This document shows positions 57,149-64,000 of a stretch of DNA of 64,000 nt, piece after piece. Source of the DNA: Lysobacter soli (GTDB lineage Bacteria > Pseudomonadota > Gammaproteobacteria > Xanthomonadales > Xanthomonadaceae). The notes under the pieces were generated by a model. That model had not been told where the DNA came from and ran no database searches. It was given only the letters and a program-made list of their open reading frames with translations. The number at the start of each line of letters is the position of its first letter. The stretch's first letter is position 1. Where the stretch lies: positions 62,001 to 126,000 of the forward strand of contig NZ_QTJR01000002.1 in assembly GCF_003382285.1 (NCBI RefSeq). Direction: 5' to 3'. The position numbers and the translations under genes are program-made.

Positions 57149-59287
57149 ATGAATCCGACCCACCTCCTGCTTTCGGCCCTCCTGATGAGCACGACCGCCC
57201 CGACCCTCGCCGCCACCGCCACGCCGCCCGACGCGGCGAAGAAGCCGCACGTCGTGAAGGCGCCGCATGGCGCGCAGCGCAACGACGAGTACTACTGGCT
57301 GCGCGACGACAAGCGCAAGAACGCCGACATGCTGGCGTACCTCAACGCCGAGAACGCCTACGCCGACGCCGTGATGGCGCCGCTGAAGCCGCTAGAAAAC
57401 AAGCTGTACGAGGAGATCGTCGGCCGCATCAAGCAGGACGACAGCTCCGTGCCGTACCGCGAGCGCGGCCACTGGTACTACAGCCGCTTCGAGACCGGGC
57501 AGGACTACCCCATCTACGCGCGCCGCGCCGGTTCCATGGACGCCGCCGAGCAGGTACTGCTCGACGTCAACAAGATGGCCGCCGGCAAGGACTACTTCAG
57601 CGTCGGCGACTGGGAAGTGAGCCAGGACAACAAGATCCTCGCCTGGGCCGAAGACGCGGTCGGCCGTCGCCAGTACGTCATCCGCTTCAAGAACCTGGAA
57701 ACCGGCGAGGTCTACCCCGACCAGATCACCGGCGTCTCGCCGAACCTCGTCTGGGCCGACGACAACAAGACGCTGTTCTACGTCGAGAACGATCCGGAAA
57801 CCCTGCTCACCGTGCGCGTGAAGAAGCACGTGCTCGGCACGCCCGCGTCGAAGGACGTGCTGGTGTACGAGGAGAAGGACGACAGCTTCTACATGGGCAT
57901 CGATCGCTCGCGCGACGACAAGTTCATCTGCATCGGCGTGGAAAGCACGGTGTCGAGCGAGATGCGCTGCGCGCCGGCGGCCAATCCGGAGAAGTTCACC
58001 GTGCTCGCGCCGCGCGAACGCGACGTGGAATACCAGGCCGACCACCTCGGCGATCGCTGGGTGATCCGCACCAACGAAGGCGGCGCGGCGAACTTCAAGC
58101 TGATGACCGCGCCGTCGGATGCGACCTCGCGCAAGCAGTGGAAGGAGTGGGTGCCGCACCGCGACGACGTGTTCATCGAAGGCTTCGAGCTGTTCGACGG
58201 GTTCACCACGATCGCCGAACGCTCCGACGCGCTGGAGCGCCTGCGCGTGCTCAAGAACGACGGCACCGAGGAGTACGTGAAGGCCGACGAGCCGGCGTAT
58301 TCGATGGGGCTGTCGGTCAACTCCGAGCACGACACGCCGTGGCTGCGCTACAGCTACACCTCGCTCACCACGCCGGGCACGACGTATGAGGTCAACGTGC
58401 TCACCGGCGAGCGCAAGCTGCTCAAGCGCGAACCGGTCATCGGCTACGACCCGGAAAAGTACGTCACCGAGCGCGTGTGGGCGACCGCGCGCGACGGCGT
58501 GAAGGTGCCGGTCTCGCTGGTCTACAAAAAGGGCTTCCAGAAGGACGGCAAGGCCGCGATGCTGCAGTACGCCTACGGCAGCTACGGCAGCTCGACCGAT
58601 CCGCGCTTCAACGGCCCGGTGGTGAGCCTGCTCGATCGCGGCATGGTCTACGCGATCGCGCACATCCGCGGCGGCCAGGAGATGGGCCGCAAGTGGTACG
58701 ACGACGGCAAGCTCTTCCACAAGAAGAACACCTTCACTGATTTCATCGACGTCACCGACGACCTGGTGAAGCAGGGCTTTGCTGCGAAGGATCGCGTCGC
58801 CGCGTACGGCGGCAGCGCCGGCGGCCTGCTGATGGGCGCGATCTCCAACATGGCGCCCGACCGGTACCGCGTGATCCTGTCGCAGGTGCCGTTCGTGGAC
58901 GTGGTCACGACGATGCTCGATCCGACCATCCCGCTCACCACCAACGAATACGACGAGTGGGGCAACCCGGAAAAGAAGGAGTACTACGACTACATGCTGT
59001 CGTACTCGCCGTACGACAACCTGAGCAAGCAGGCGTATCCGGCGATGTTCGTCGGCACCGGCCTGTGGGACTCGCAGGTGCAGTACTGGGAGCCGGCCAA
59101 GTACGTCGCGCGCCTGCGCGACCTGGACCAGGGCAAGGCGCCGATCGTGTTCCGCACGAACATGGACGCCGGGCACGGCGGCAAGTCGGGCCGCTTCCGC
59201 CGCTACCGCGAGCTGTCGGAGATGTACGCCTTCATGCTCGACCAGCTGGGCGTGCCCGCCACGCTGGCGGCGACGGCGTCGAAGTAG
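57149..59287 (+). CDS. ptrB: secreted oligopeptidase B-like S9A peptidase
   Basis: 712 residues. N-terminal leader (LLLSALLMSTTAPTLAA, about 1-22), then propeller (PHVVKAPHGAQRNDEYYWLR). The C-terminal domain has AYGGSAGGLLMGAI with S556, GLWDSQVQYWEP with D641 and DAGHGGKSGRF with H676, the oligopeptidase B set, which cuts after paired basic residues. E. coli PtrB is cytoplasmic and lacks a leader, so the exported form is a variant common in Xanthomonadaceae. It lies 76 bases after the other S9A gene. Confidence 0.9.
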   Translation: MNPTHLLLSALLMSTTAPTLAATATPPDAAKKPHVVKAPHGAQRNDEYYWLRDDKRKNADMLAYLNAENAYADAVMAPLKPLENKLYEEIVGRIKQDDSSVPYRERGHWYYSRFETGQDYPIYARRAGSMDAAEQVLLDVNKMAAGKDYFSVGDWEVSQDNKILAWAEDAVGRRQYVIRFKNLETGEVYPDQITGVSPNLVWADDNKTLFYVENDPETLLTVRVKKHVLGTPASKDVLVYEEKDDSFYMGIDRSRDDKFICIGVESTVSSEMRCAPAANPEKFTVLAPRERDVEYQADHLGDRWVIRTNEGGAANFKLMTAPSDATSRKQWKEWVPHRDDVFIEGFELFDGFTTIAERSDALERLRVLKNDGTEEYVKADEPAYSMGLSVNSEHDTPWLRYSYTSLTTPGTTYEVNVLTGERKLLKREPVIGYDPEKYVTERVWATARDGVKVPVSLVYKKGFQKDGKAAMLQYAYGSYGSSTDPRFNGPVVSLLDRGMVYAIAHIRGGQEMGRKWYDDGKLFHKKNTFTDFIDVTDDLVKQGFAAKDRVAAYGGSAGGLLMGAISNMAPDRYRVILSQVPFVDVVTTMLDPTIPLTTNEYDEWGNPEKKEYYDYMLSYSPYDNLSKQAYPAMFVGTGLWDSQVQYWEPAKYVARLRDLDQGKAPIVFRTNMDAGHGGKSGRFRRYRELSEMYAFMLDQLGVPATLAATASK

Positions 59288-59308
59288 GTTCCAAGGCGCC
59301 GAGCGCTT

Positions 59309-59347
59309 GAGCCCCTCTCCCTCCGGGAGAGGGGTTGGGGTGAGGGT
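59309..59347. repeat. family B palindrome
   Basis: AGCCCCTCTCCCTCCGGGAG followed by AGGGGTTGGGGTGAGGG, downstream of the oligopeptidase B gene. Confidence 0.72.
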
Positions 59348-59399
59348 CGGAGCACGATGGCGACGGCACTCGCGATGCCCGACTTCCTATGATTCACCC

Positions 59400-59813
59400 G
59401 TGACCACAGCCCCCGACTCCCCGCCACCCCGCAAGGTCCGCTTCCGCTGGGCCTGGTGGCTGCTCGCGTACGCCAGTCTTGCGCTCGGCATCGTCGGGAT
59501 CGTGGTCCCGGGCCTTCCCACGGTTCCCTTCGTGCTGCTGTCGGCGTTCGCGGCCGCGCGCGGCTCGCAGAAGCTGCACGACCGCCTGCTGGCGGACCCT
59601 CGATTCGGCCCGATGATCCGCGACTGGCAGGCGCACGGTGCGGTCTCGCGCCGCGCCAAGCGCCTGGCGGTGTCAATGATGGCCGCCTGCGCGGCGATCA
59701 TGTTCCTCACCGCGCCGCGCTGGTGGATGGCCGCGACCGGCACCGCGATCATGACCCTCGTCGCGATCTGGCTATGGCGCCGCCCGGAACCGCCGTCGCC
59801 GCCGGGCGCCTGA
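59400..59813 (+). CDS. DUF454 (YbaN family) membrane protein
   Basis: 137 residues from GTG 59400. Three hydrophobic segments (about 14-33, 96-110 and 112-128), with the DUF454 motif GIVGIVVPGLPTVPFVLLSAFAAARGS (about residues 29-55) followed by DPRFGPMIRDWQAHGAVSRRAK. The starts upstream in the same frame are encoded by a repeat and are rejected. Function of the family is unknown. Not clearly in the following lptM operon. Confidence 0.83.
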   Translation: MTTAPDSPPPRKVRFRWAWWLLAYASLALGIVGIVVPGLPTVPFVLLSAFAAARGSQKLHDRLLADPRFGPMIRDWQAHGAVSRRAKRLAVSMMAACAAIMFLTAPRWWMAATGTAIMTLVAIWLWRRPEPPSPPGA

Positions 59814-59849
59814 CGTCCCATCCCGGGCCACGCGGGCTACACTTCGGGC

Positions 59850-60137
59850 ATGAATCCCGTCCGACTTTCCGCCGCTGTCGTTTCCTTTCTTGCCCTGCCG
59901 CTGCTCCTGTCGGCTTGCGGCAACAAGGGCCCGTTGATCCTGCCGCCGAAGACCGTGCCGCAGGTCGTCATGCCGTCCGACGCGCCGCCGGCGCAGGACG
60001 CGCAGCAGATCGGCGATCCCAGCGATTCGCTCGACCAGGCGCCCAAGGTCGGCGACAGCAACGCCGAGACGGACCTGAAGGACGAGGGCGACACCGATCC
60101 GCCCGAGAACACGGACACCAACACCGACATCCCGTAA
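59850..60137 (+). CDS. lptM: LPS-assembly small lipoprotein LptM (YifL family)
   Basis: 95 residues. Lipobox LSAC (C23) followed by GNKGPLILPPK, the LptM/YifL motif. The remainder is an acidic, disordered tail (EGDTDPPENTDTNTDIP). In E. coli it assists maturation of LptD. It lies 12 bases before dapF in the order also found across gammaproteobacteria. Longer than E. coli YifL because of the tail. Confidence 0.85.
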   Translation: MNPVRLSAAVVSFLALPLLLSACGNKGPLILPPKTVPQVVMPSDAPPAQDAQQIGDPSDSLDQAPKVGDSNAETDLKDEGDTDPPENTDTNTDIP

Positions 60138-60149
60138 CGGACTGCGACG

Positions 60150-60995
60150 ATGACGCTGCGTTTCACCAAGATGCATGGCGCGGGCAACGACTTCGTCGTG
60201 CTCGACCTGCGCGCCGACACCGCCGAGCCCGGCGCCGCGTTATGCCGCGCGCTGGCCGATCGCCACACCGGCGTGGGCTGCGACCAGATCCTCACCGTCG
60301 AGCGCGCCGCCGACGGCGCCGCCGCGCGTTACCGCATCTGGAACGCCGACGGCTCGTCGTCGCAGCAGTGCGGCAACGGTGCGCGCTGCATCGCCGCCTG
60401 GATCGTGCGCGATGCGCTGGCACGCGGGGAGGCGCTCGGCGACGAGTTCGTGCTCGACAGCCCGGTCGGCGCGCACGCGGTCACGCGCCTCGACGGCGGA
60501 CGTTACCGCATCGAAATGGGCCTGCCGCGTTTCGCGCCCAACAGCATCCCGCTGCATGGCTTCGAAGGCGCACAGGACGAATACGTGCTGTACCACAACG
60601 ATGCCGTGTTCACCTTCGGCGCGGTGTCGATGGGCAACCCGCACGCGGTGATCGAAGTGGACGACATCGACCATGCGCCGGTCGAAACCGTCGGACCGAT
60701 GCTGCAGGCGCATCCGGCGTTTCCGGAGTCTGTCAACGTTGGTTTCGCGCAGGTGCAATCGCGCGACCGCATCCGCCTGCGCGTGTACGAGCGCGGCGTC
60801 GGCGAAACGCTGGCGTGCGGCAGCGGCGCGTGCGCGGCGGCGGCGGTGCTCATGCGCCGCGGTCGCGTGAACCGCGACGTGACCGTCGCGCTGCCCGGCG
60901 GCGAGCTGCGCATCGCCTGGCCGGCCGACGACGCGCCGCTGACGATGTCCGGGCCGACCGCATTCGTGTTCGAAGGGGAGTGGAACCATGAATGA
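60150..60995 (+). CDS. dapF: diaminopimelate epimerase
   Basis: 281 residues. Active-site cysteines C74 ([11 protein letters not shown]) and C223 ([11 protein letters not shown]) are the two bases. MHGAGNDFV opens the enzyme. It converts LL- to meso-diaminopimelate for lysine and peptidoglycan. Its end overlaps the DUF484 start by eight bases. Length and motifs are normal. Confidence 0.97.
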   Translation: MTLRFTKMHGAGNDFVVLDLRADTAEPGAALCRALADRHTGVGCDQILTVERAADGAAARYRIWNADGSSSQQCGNGARCIAAWIVRDALARGEALGDEFVLDSPVGAHAVTRLDGGRYRIEMGLPRFAPNSIPLHGFEGAQDEYVLYHNDAVFTFGAVSMGNPHAVIEVDDIDHAPVETVGPMLQAHPAFPESVNVGFAQVQSRDRIRLRVYERGVGETLACGSGACAAAAVLMRRGRVNRDVTVALPGGELRIAWPADDAPLTMSGPTAFVFEGEWNHE

Positions 60996-61662
60996 AACCC
61001 AGGAAAAGCTCGGGGCCCATGAAGTCGCCGCGTTCCTGCGCCGGCATCCGCGCTTCCTGCAGCAGTTTCCCGATCTCGCAGTGACGCTGGTCGTGCCGCG
61101 CGAGGAAGGCTCGGCGGCGTCGCTCGCGAGCTACCAACTGGAAGTGCTGCGCGACAAGAACCGCGAACTCTCGCGCCGCCTGCAGGAACTGTTCGGTAAT
61201 GCGCAGGAGAACGAGCGTCTGTCGGTGCGCACGCACCAGCTCACGCTCGCGCTGATGCGGCAGGACACCGCTGCCGACACGCTGCGCGCGATGGCCGCGA
61301 CGCTCGCCGAGGATTTCAACGGCGACCTGGTGCGCCTGGTCGTGTTCAAGCCGGTCGACGACCTGGACGACACCGAGTGGTTGCAGGTCATCGCGCAGGA
61401 CGACGCGCGCCTGCAGCCGTTCCGCGATTGCCTGGCTGATGGCGAACCGCTGTGCGGCCGCCTGCAGCCGGAAAAGCACGCGCTGCTGTACGGCTTGCGC
61501 GCCGAAGAAGTCCAGTCCACCGCGTTGCTGCCGCTGCCGGGCGTGGGCCTGATCGCCGTGGGCAGCCGCGATGCCAACCGTTTCTTCCCCGGCATGGGCA
61601 CGCTGTTCCTGCGCATGATGGGCGAATCGCTCGCCACGGCGCTGAAGCGTTTCGAGGGCTGA
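60988..61662 (+). CDS. DUF484 family protein (GAF-like)
   Basis: 224 residues. DUF484 features: [19 protein letters not shown] near the start, [31 protein letters not shown] helix, and a GAF-like domain with [42 protein letters not shown]. Usual partner of dapF and xerC in gammaproteobacteria. Function unknown. Confidence 0.93.
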   Translation: MNETQEKLGAHEVAAFLRRHPRFLQQFPDLAVTLVVPREEGSAASLASYQLEVLRDKNRELSRRLQELFGNAQENERLSVRTHQLTLALMRQDTAADTLRAMAATLAEDFNGDLVRLVVFKPVDDLDDTEWLQVIAQDDARLQPFRDCLADGEPLCGRLQPEKHALLYGLRAEEVQSTALLPLPGVGLIAVGSRDANRFFPGMGTLFLRMMGESLATALKRFEG

Positions 61663-61735
61663 TGCACCGCGTGCTGCGCGCTGCAATTCACACGCTCCCG
61701 CAATCGGGAGCGGATCGGGGCGGGGGCGAACCGCG

Positions 61736-62650
61736 ATGAACGCCCAGCAAGACCACGAGCCACATGTCGCCGACATCGAGGACTACCTCGCGCATCTGCA
61801 GGTCGAACGCCGCATGTCGGCGCACACGCTCGATGCGTATCGGCGCGACCTGATGGCGCTCGCGCACTGGGCGCGGCAGGAAGGCGGCGATGTCGCTTCG
61901 CTGCACAACGAACAACTGCGCGGCTTCGTCGCCGCCGAACACCGTCGCGGACTGTCGCCGAAGAGCCTGCAACGCCGGTTGTCGGCGTGCCGCAGCTTCT
62001 ACGCGTGGCTGGTGAAGCAGGGTCGCATCGCGGCCAGCCCCGCCGCGTCGATCCGTTCGCCCAAAGCGCCACGCAAATTGCCGCAGGTGCTCGATCCCGA
62101 CGAAGCCAAGGCGCTGGTCGAAGTGCCCACCGACGCGCCGCTGGGCTTGCGCGATCGCGCGCTGCTGGAACTGTTCTATTCCTCGGGCCTGCGACTGTCG
62201 GAGCTGTGTTCGCTGCGCTGGCGCGATCTGGATCTTTCCGATGCGCTGGTGAACGTGCTCGGCAAGGGCAACAAGCAGCGCAGCGTGCCGCTGGGTTCGC
62301 ATGCGCGCGCGGCGCTCTCCGAGTGGCGCGCGTCCACCGGTGCGGCGAACGATGCGCACGTGTTTCCCGGTCGCGGCGGCGGGGCCATCACGCCGCGCGC
62401 CGTGCAGCTGCGCATGCGTCACCTCGCGCAGCAGCAGGGGTTGTTCAAGCGCGTGCATCCGCATCTGCTGCGGCATTCCTTCGCCAGCCACATCCTCGAG
62501 TCGTCCGGCGACCTGCGCGGCGTGCAGGAACTGCTCGGCCACGCCGATATCGCGACGACGCAGATCTATACCCACCTGGACTACCAGCACCTGGCGAAGG
62601 TGTACGACGACGCGCATCCGCGCGCGCGCCGGAAGGGCGGCCAGGGCTGA
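61736..62650 (+). CDS. xerC: site-specific tyrosine recombinase XerC
   Basis: 304 residues. N-terminal SAM-like domain (about 10-100), then the catalytic domain with R (SSGLRLSELCSLRW), K (LGKGNKQRSVPL), HxxR (HPHLLRHSFASHI), H (ELLGHADIATTQIY) and nucleophile Y in the last motif, YTHLDYQHL. It resolves chromosome dimers at dif together with XerD. Fourth of the lptM-dapF-DUF484-xerC set. Confidence 0.95.
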   Translation: MNAQQDHEPHVADIEDYLAHLQVERRMSAHTLDAYRRDLMALAHWARQEGGDVASLHNEQLRGFVAAEHRRGLSPKSLQRRLSACRSFYAWLVKQGRIAASPAASIRSPKAPRKLPQVLDPDEAKALVEVPTDAPLGLRDRALLELFYSSGLRLSELCSLRWRDLDLSDALVNVLGKGNKQRSVPLGSHARAALSEWRASTGAANDAHVFPGRGGGAITPRAVQLRMRHLAQQQGLFKRVHPHLLRHSFASHILESSGDLRGVQELLGHADIATTQIYTHLDYQHLAKVYDDAHPRARRKGGQG

Positions 62651-62794
62651 ACCTGAGCCGCTAGCGGCGATCCCGGGTGTAAGGATTCCGTTTCGGCGAG
62701 CGCCCCGGCCCGCGATCGAACCGCCGCATCGCCGCCCGCCGGCTTGAACCGGCCCGTCCGTGCCCCCACCGATGGGAAATCCCCCGGAGGTCGC

Positions 62795-63346
62795 ATGGAC
62801 CCGAGTCAGAACCCCAACGTTTTCCACGCCACGACCATCGTCTCGGTTCGCCGCGACGGCCACGTCGCCGTCGCCGGCGACGGACAGGTCACCCTTGGCC
62901 ACACCGTGATGAAGGGCAACGCACGCAAGGTGCGCCGTCTCGGCCGCGACGGACAGGTGCTGGCCGGCTTCGCCGGCGCCGCCGCCGATGCCTTCACGCT
63001 GTTCGAACTGTTCGAAGCCAAGCTCGAGAAGCATGGCCAGCTCACACGCGCCGCGGTCGAGCTCGCCAAGGATTGGCGCACCGAACGCCGCCTGGGCAAG
63101 CTCGAAGCGCTGCTTGCCGTCGCCGACAAGGAGACCTCGCTGATCATCAGCGGCACCGGCGACGTCATCGAACCGGAAGACGGCATCATCGCCATCGGTT
63201 CGGGCGGCATGTACGCGCTCTCGGCGGCGCGCGCGCTGATCGCGCACACGCAGCTGGACGCACGCACCATCGCCACCGAGGCCATCGGCATCGCCGGCGA
63301 CGTGTGCATCTACACCAACCGCAACGTGGTGGTGGAAGAGCTCTGA
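62795..63346 (+). CDS. hslV: ATP-dependent protease proteolytic subunit HslV
   Basis: 183 residues from ATG 62795, with GGAGG a few bases before. A twelve-residue propeptide ([12 protein letters not shown]) is followed by [10 protein letters not shown], whose first threonine is the catalytic nucleophile after self-cleavage. Lysine K of [11 protein letters not shown] and [15 protein letters not shown] are family motifs. It forms the two-ring peptidase core of HslVU. A repeat block separates it from hslU. Confidence 0.96.
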   Translation: MDPSQNPNVFHATTIVSVRRDGHVAVAGDGQVTLGHTVMKGNARKVRRLGRDGQVLAGFAGAAADAFTLFELFEAKLEKHGQLTRAAVELAKDWRTERRLGKLEALLAVADKETSLIISGTGDVIEPEDGIIAIGSGGMYALSAARALIAHTQLDARTIATEAIGIAGDVCIYTNRNVVVEEL

Positions 63347-63350
63347 AAGC

Positions 63351-63459
63351 AGCCCCCTCTCCCGCTCGCGGGAGAGGGATGGGGTGAGGGCAGAAGTACC
63401 TCACGCCCTAACGCCCTCATCCGCCCTCCGGGCACCTTCTCCCGCAAGCGGGAGAAGGG
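63351..63459. repeat. composite of family B and family C palindromes between hslV and hslU
   Basis: Family B at 63351-63390 (AGCCCCCTCTCCCG, inverted GGGAGAGGG) and family C at 63413-63459 (CCCTCATCCGCCCTCCGGGC, CTTCTCCCG and inverted GGGAGAAGGG). The third copy of the B-then-C pairing. It ends 26 bases before the hslU ATG. Confidence 0.82.
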
Positions 63460-63484
63460 ACGACCCCGATACGACGACAACGAC

Positions 63485-64000
63485 ATGCCCATCAAGCCCG
63501 ACAATTCCAACGCCACCATGACGCCGCGCGAGATCGTGCAGGAGCTGGACCGACACATCGTCGGCCAGCATTCGGCCAAGCGCGCCGTCGCCATCGCCCT
63601 GCGCAACCGCTGGCGCCGCATGCAGCTGCCGGCCGAGCTGCGCAATGAGGTGATGCCCAAGAACATCCTGATGATCGGCCCCACCGGCGTGGGCAAGACC
63701 GAGATCGCGCGGCGGCTGGCGACGCTGGCCAACGCGCCGTTCGTGAAGGTGGAAGCCACGCGCTTCACCGAGGTCGGCTACGTCGGCAAGGACGTCGAGC
63801 AGATCGTGCGCGACCTCGCCGACACCGCGGTCAAGCTGTATCGCGAACAGGCCAAGCAGCGCGTGCGCACGCAGGCCGAGGAGCGTGCGGAAGAACGCAT
63901 CCTCGACGCGCTGCTGCCGCGCCGCCAGGGCGCGCCGACCGTGTTCGGCTTCAACGCCACCGAGGAAGCGAAGGACGAACCGTCTTCCCAGGAGAACGAA
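63485..64000 (+). CDS. hslU: ATP-dependent protease ATPase subunit HslU (partial, cut by right edge)
   Basis: 172 codons. [20 protein letters not shown] (residues 12-31) and Walker A GPTGVGKT, then [21 protein letters not shown]. It unfolds substrates for HslV. The C-terminal part lies beyond the window. The ATG at 63485 precedes the family's usual MTPREIV start by 11 residues. Confidence 0.95.
   Translation, partial: MPIKPDNSNATMTPREIVQELDRHIVGQHSAKRAVAIALRNRWRRMQLPAELRNEVMPKNILMIGPTGVGKTEIARRLATLANAPFVKVEATRFTEVGYVGKDVEQIVRDLADTAVKLYREQAKQRVRTQAEERAEERILDALLPRRQGAPTVFGFNATEEAKDEPSSQENE

Noticed and set aside
59389-59403. Four-codon leader ATGATTCACCCGTGA before the DUF454 gene
   Set aside because: Too short to support as a regulatory leader peptide, with no ribosome site seen before it; likely chance overlap with GTG 59400.
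62651-62794. Possible tRNA between xerC and hslV
   Set aside because: No cloverleaf arms, T-loop GTTCRA or CCA end could be made out.

Overview
The window is high-GC DNA that reads as chromosome of a gammaproteobacterium of the Xanthomonadaceae, most likely Lysobacter or a near relative. The evidence is gene order and gene content: lptM-dapF-DUF484-xerC-hslVU in a row, an algR-like LytTR regulator next to hemC, a Xanthomonas-style pectin locus with a TonB-dependent receptor, secreted S9A peptidases, and many dispersed palindromic repeats of three families. No rRNA, tRNA, CRISPR array, IS element or prophage was seen.

Layout. 1-3670: a PP-loop (QueC-like) gene running off the left edge, divergent from a coupled heme-oxygenase-like diiron protein / VOC protein / class III aminotransferase set of unknown product. 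3744-13493: DUF2946 protein plus TonB-dependent receptor, DUF885 metallopeptidase, MscS channel, Kup potassium transporter, and two very small genes convergent on kup. 13531-31101: a large pectin/uronate locus holding kduD, kduI, a LacI regulator, a TRAP transporter operon led by a FAH-type hydratase, two PL1 pectate lyases, a rhamnogalacturonan acetylesterase, a pectinesterase, a TonB-dependent receptor, kdgK and eda. 31293-37164: an HU-like protein, then molybdenum-hydroxylase genes (mocA-xdhC divergent from iorA-iorB-cytochrome). 37236-43364: czcCBA metal efflux with a His-rich czcI-like leader gene. 43470-47436: TonB-domain lipoprotein, esterase, LytTR regulator, hemC, small membrane protein. 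47460-54289: DUF481 protein and a SoeABC-like molybdopterin oxidoreductase with an extra 70-residue membrane protein, divergent from a WYL regulator. 54534-64000: small membrane protein, two S9A oligopeptidases, DUF454, then lptM-dapF-DUF484-xerC-hslV-hslU (cut by the right edge).

How the pectin genes fit together: secreted lyases and esterases cut and deacylate pectin, the TonB receptor should carry oligogalacturonides across the outer membrane and the TRAP system uronate monomers across the inner membrane. KduI and KduD convert unsaturated uronate products to 2-keto-3-deoxygluconate, and KdgK and Eda finish to pyruvate and glyceraldehyde-3-phosphate. A shared site, TGACACCGGTTWCC, lies before kduI and between the TRAP operon and a pectate lyase, with a related site before the receptor/kdgK pair. 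It is the likely operator of the LacI regulator.

The two points most worth a second look are the PP-loop/diiron/VOC/aminotransferase cluster, which matches no pathway I can name, and the pectinesterase gene, where a dispersed repeat sits between an apparent signal peptide and the catalytic domain and leaves them in different frames.
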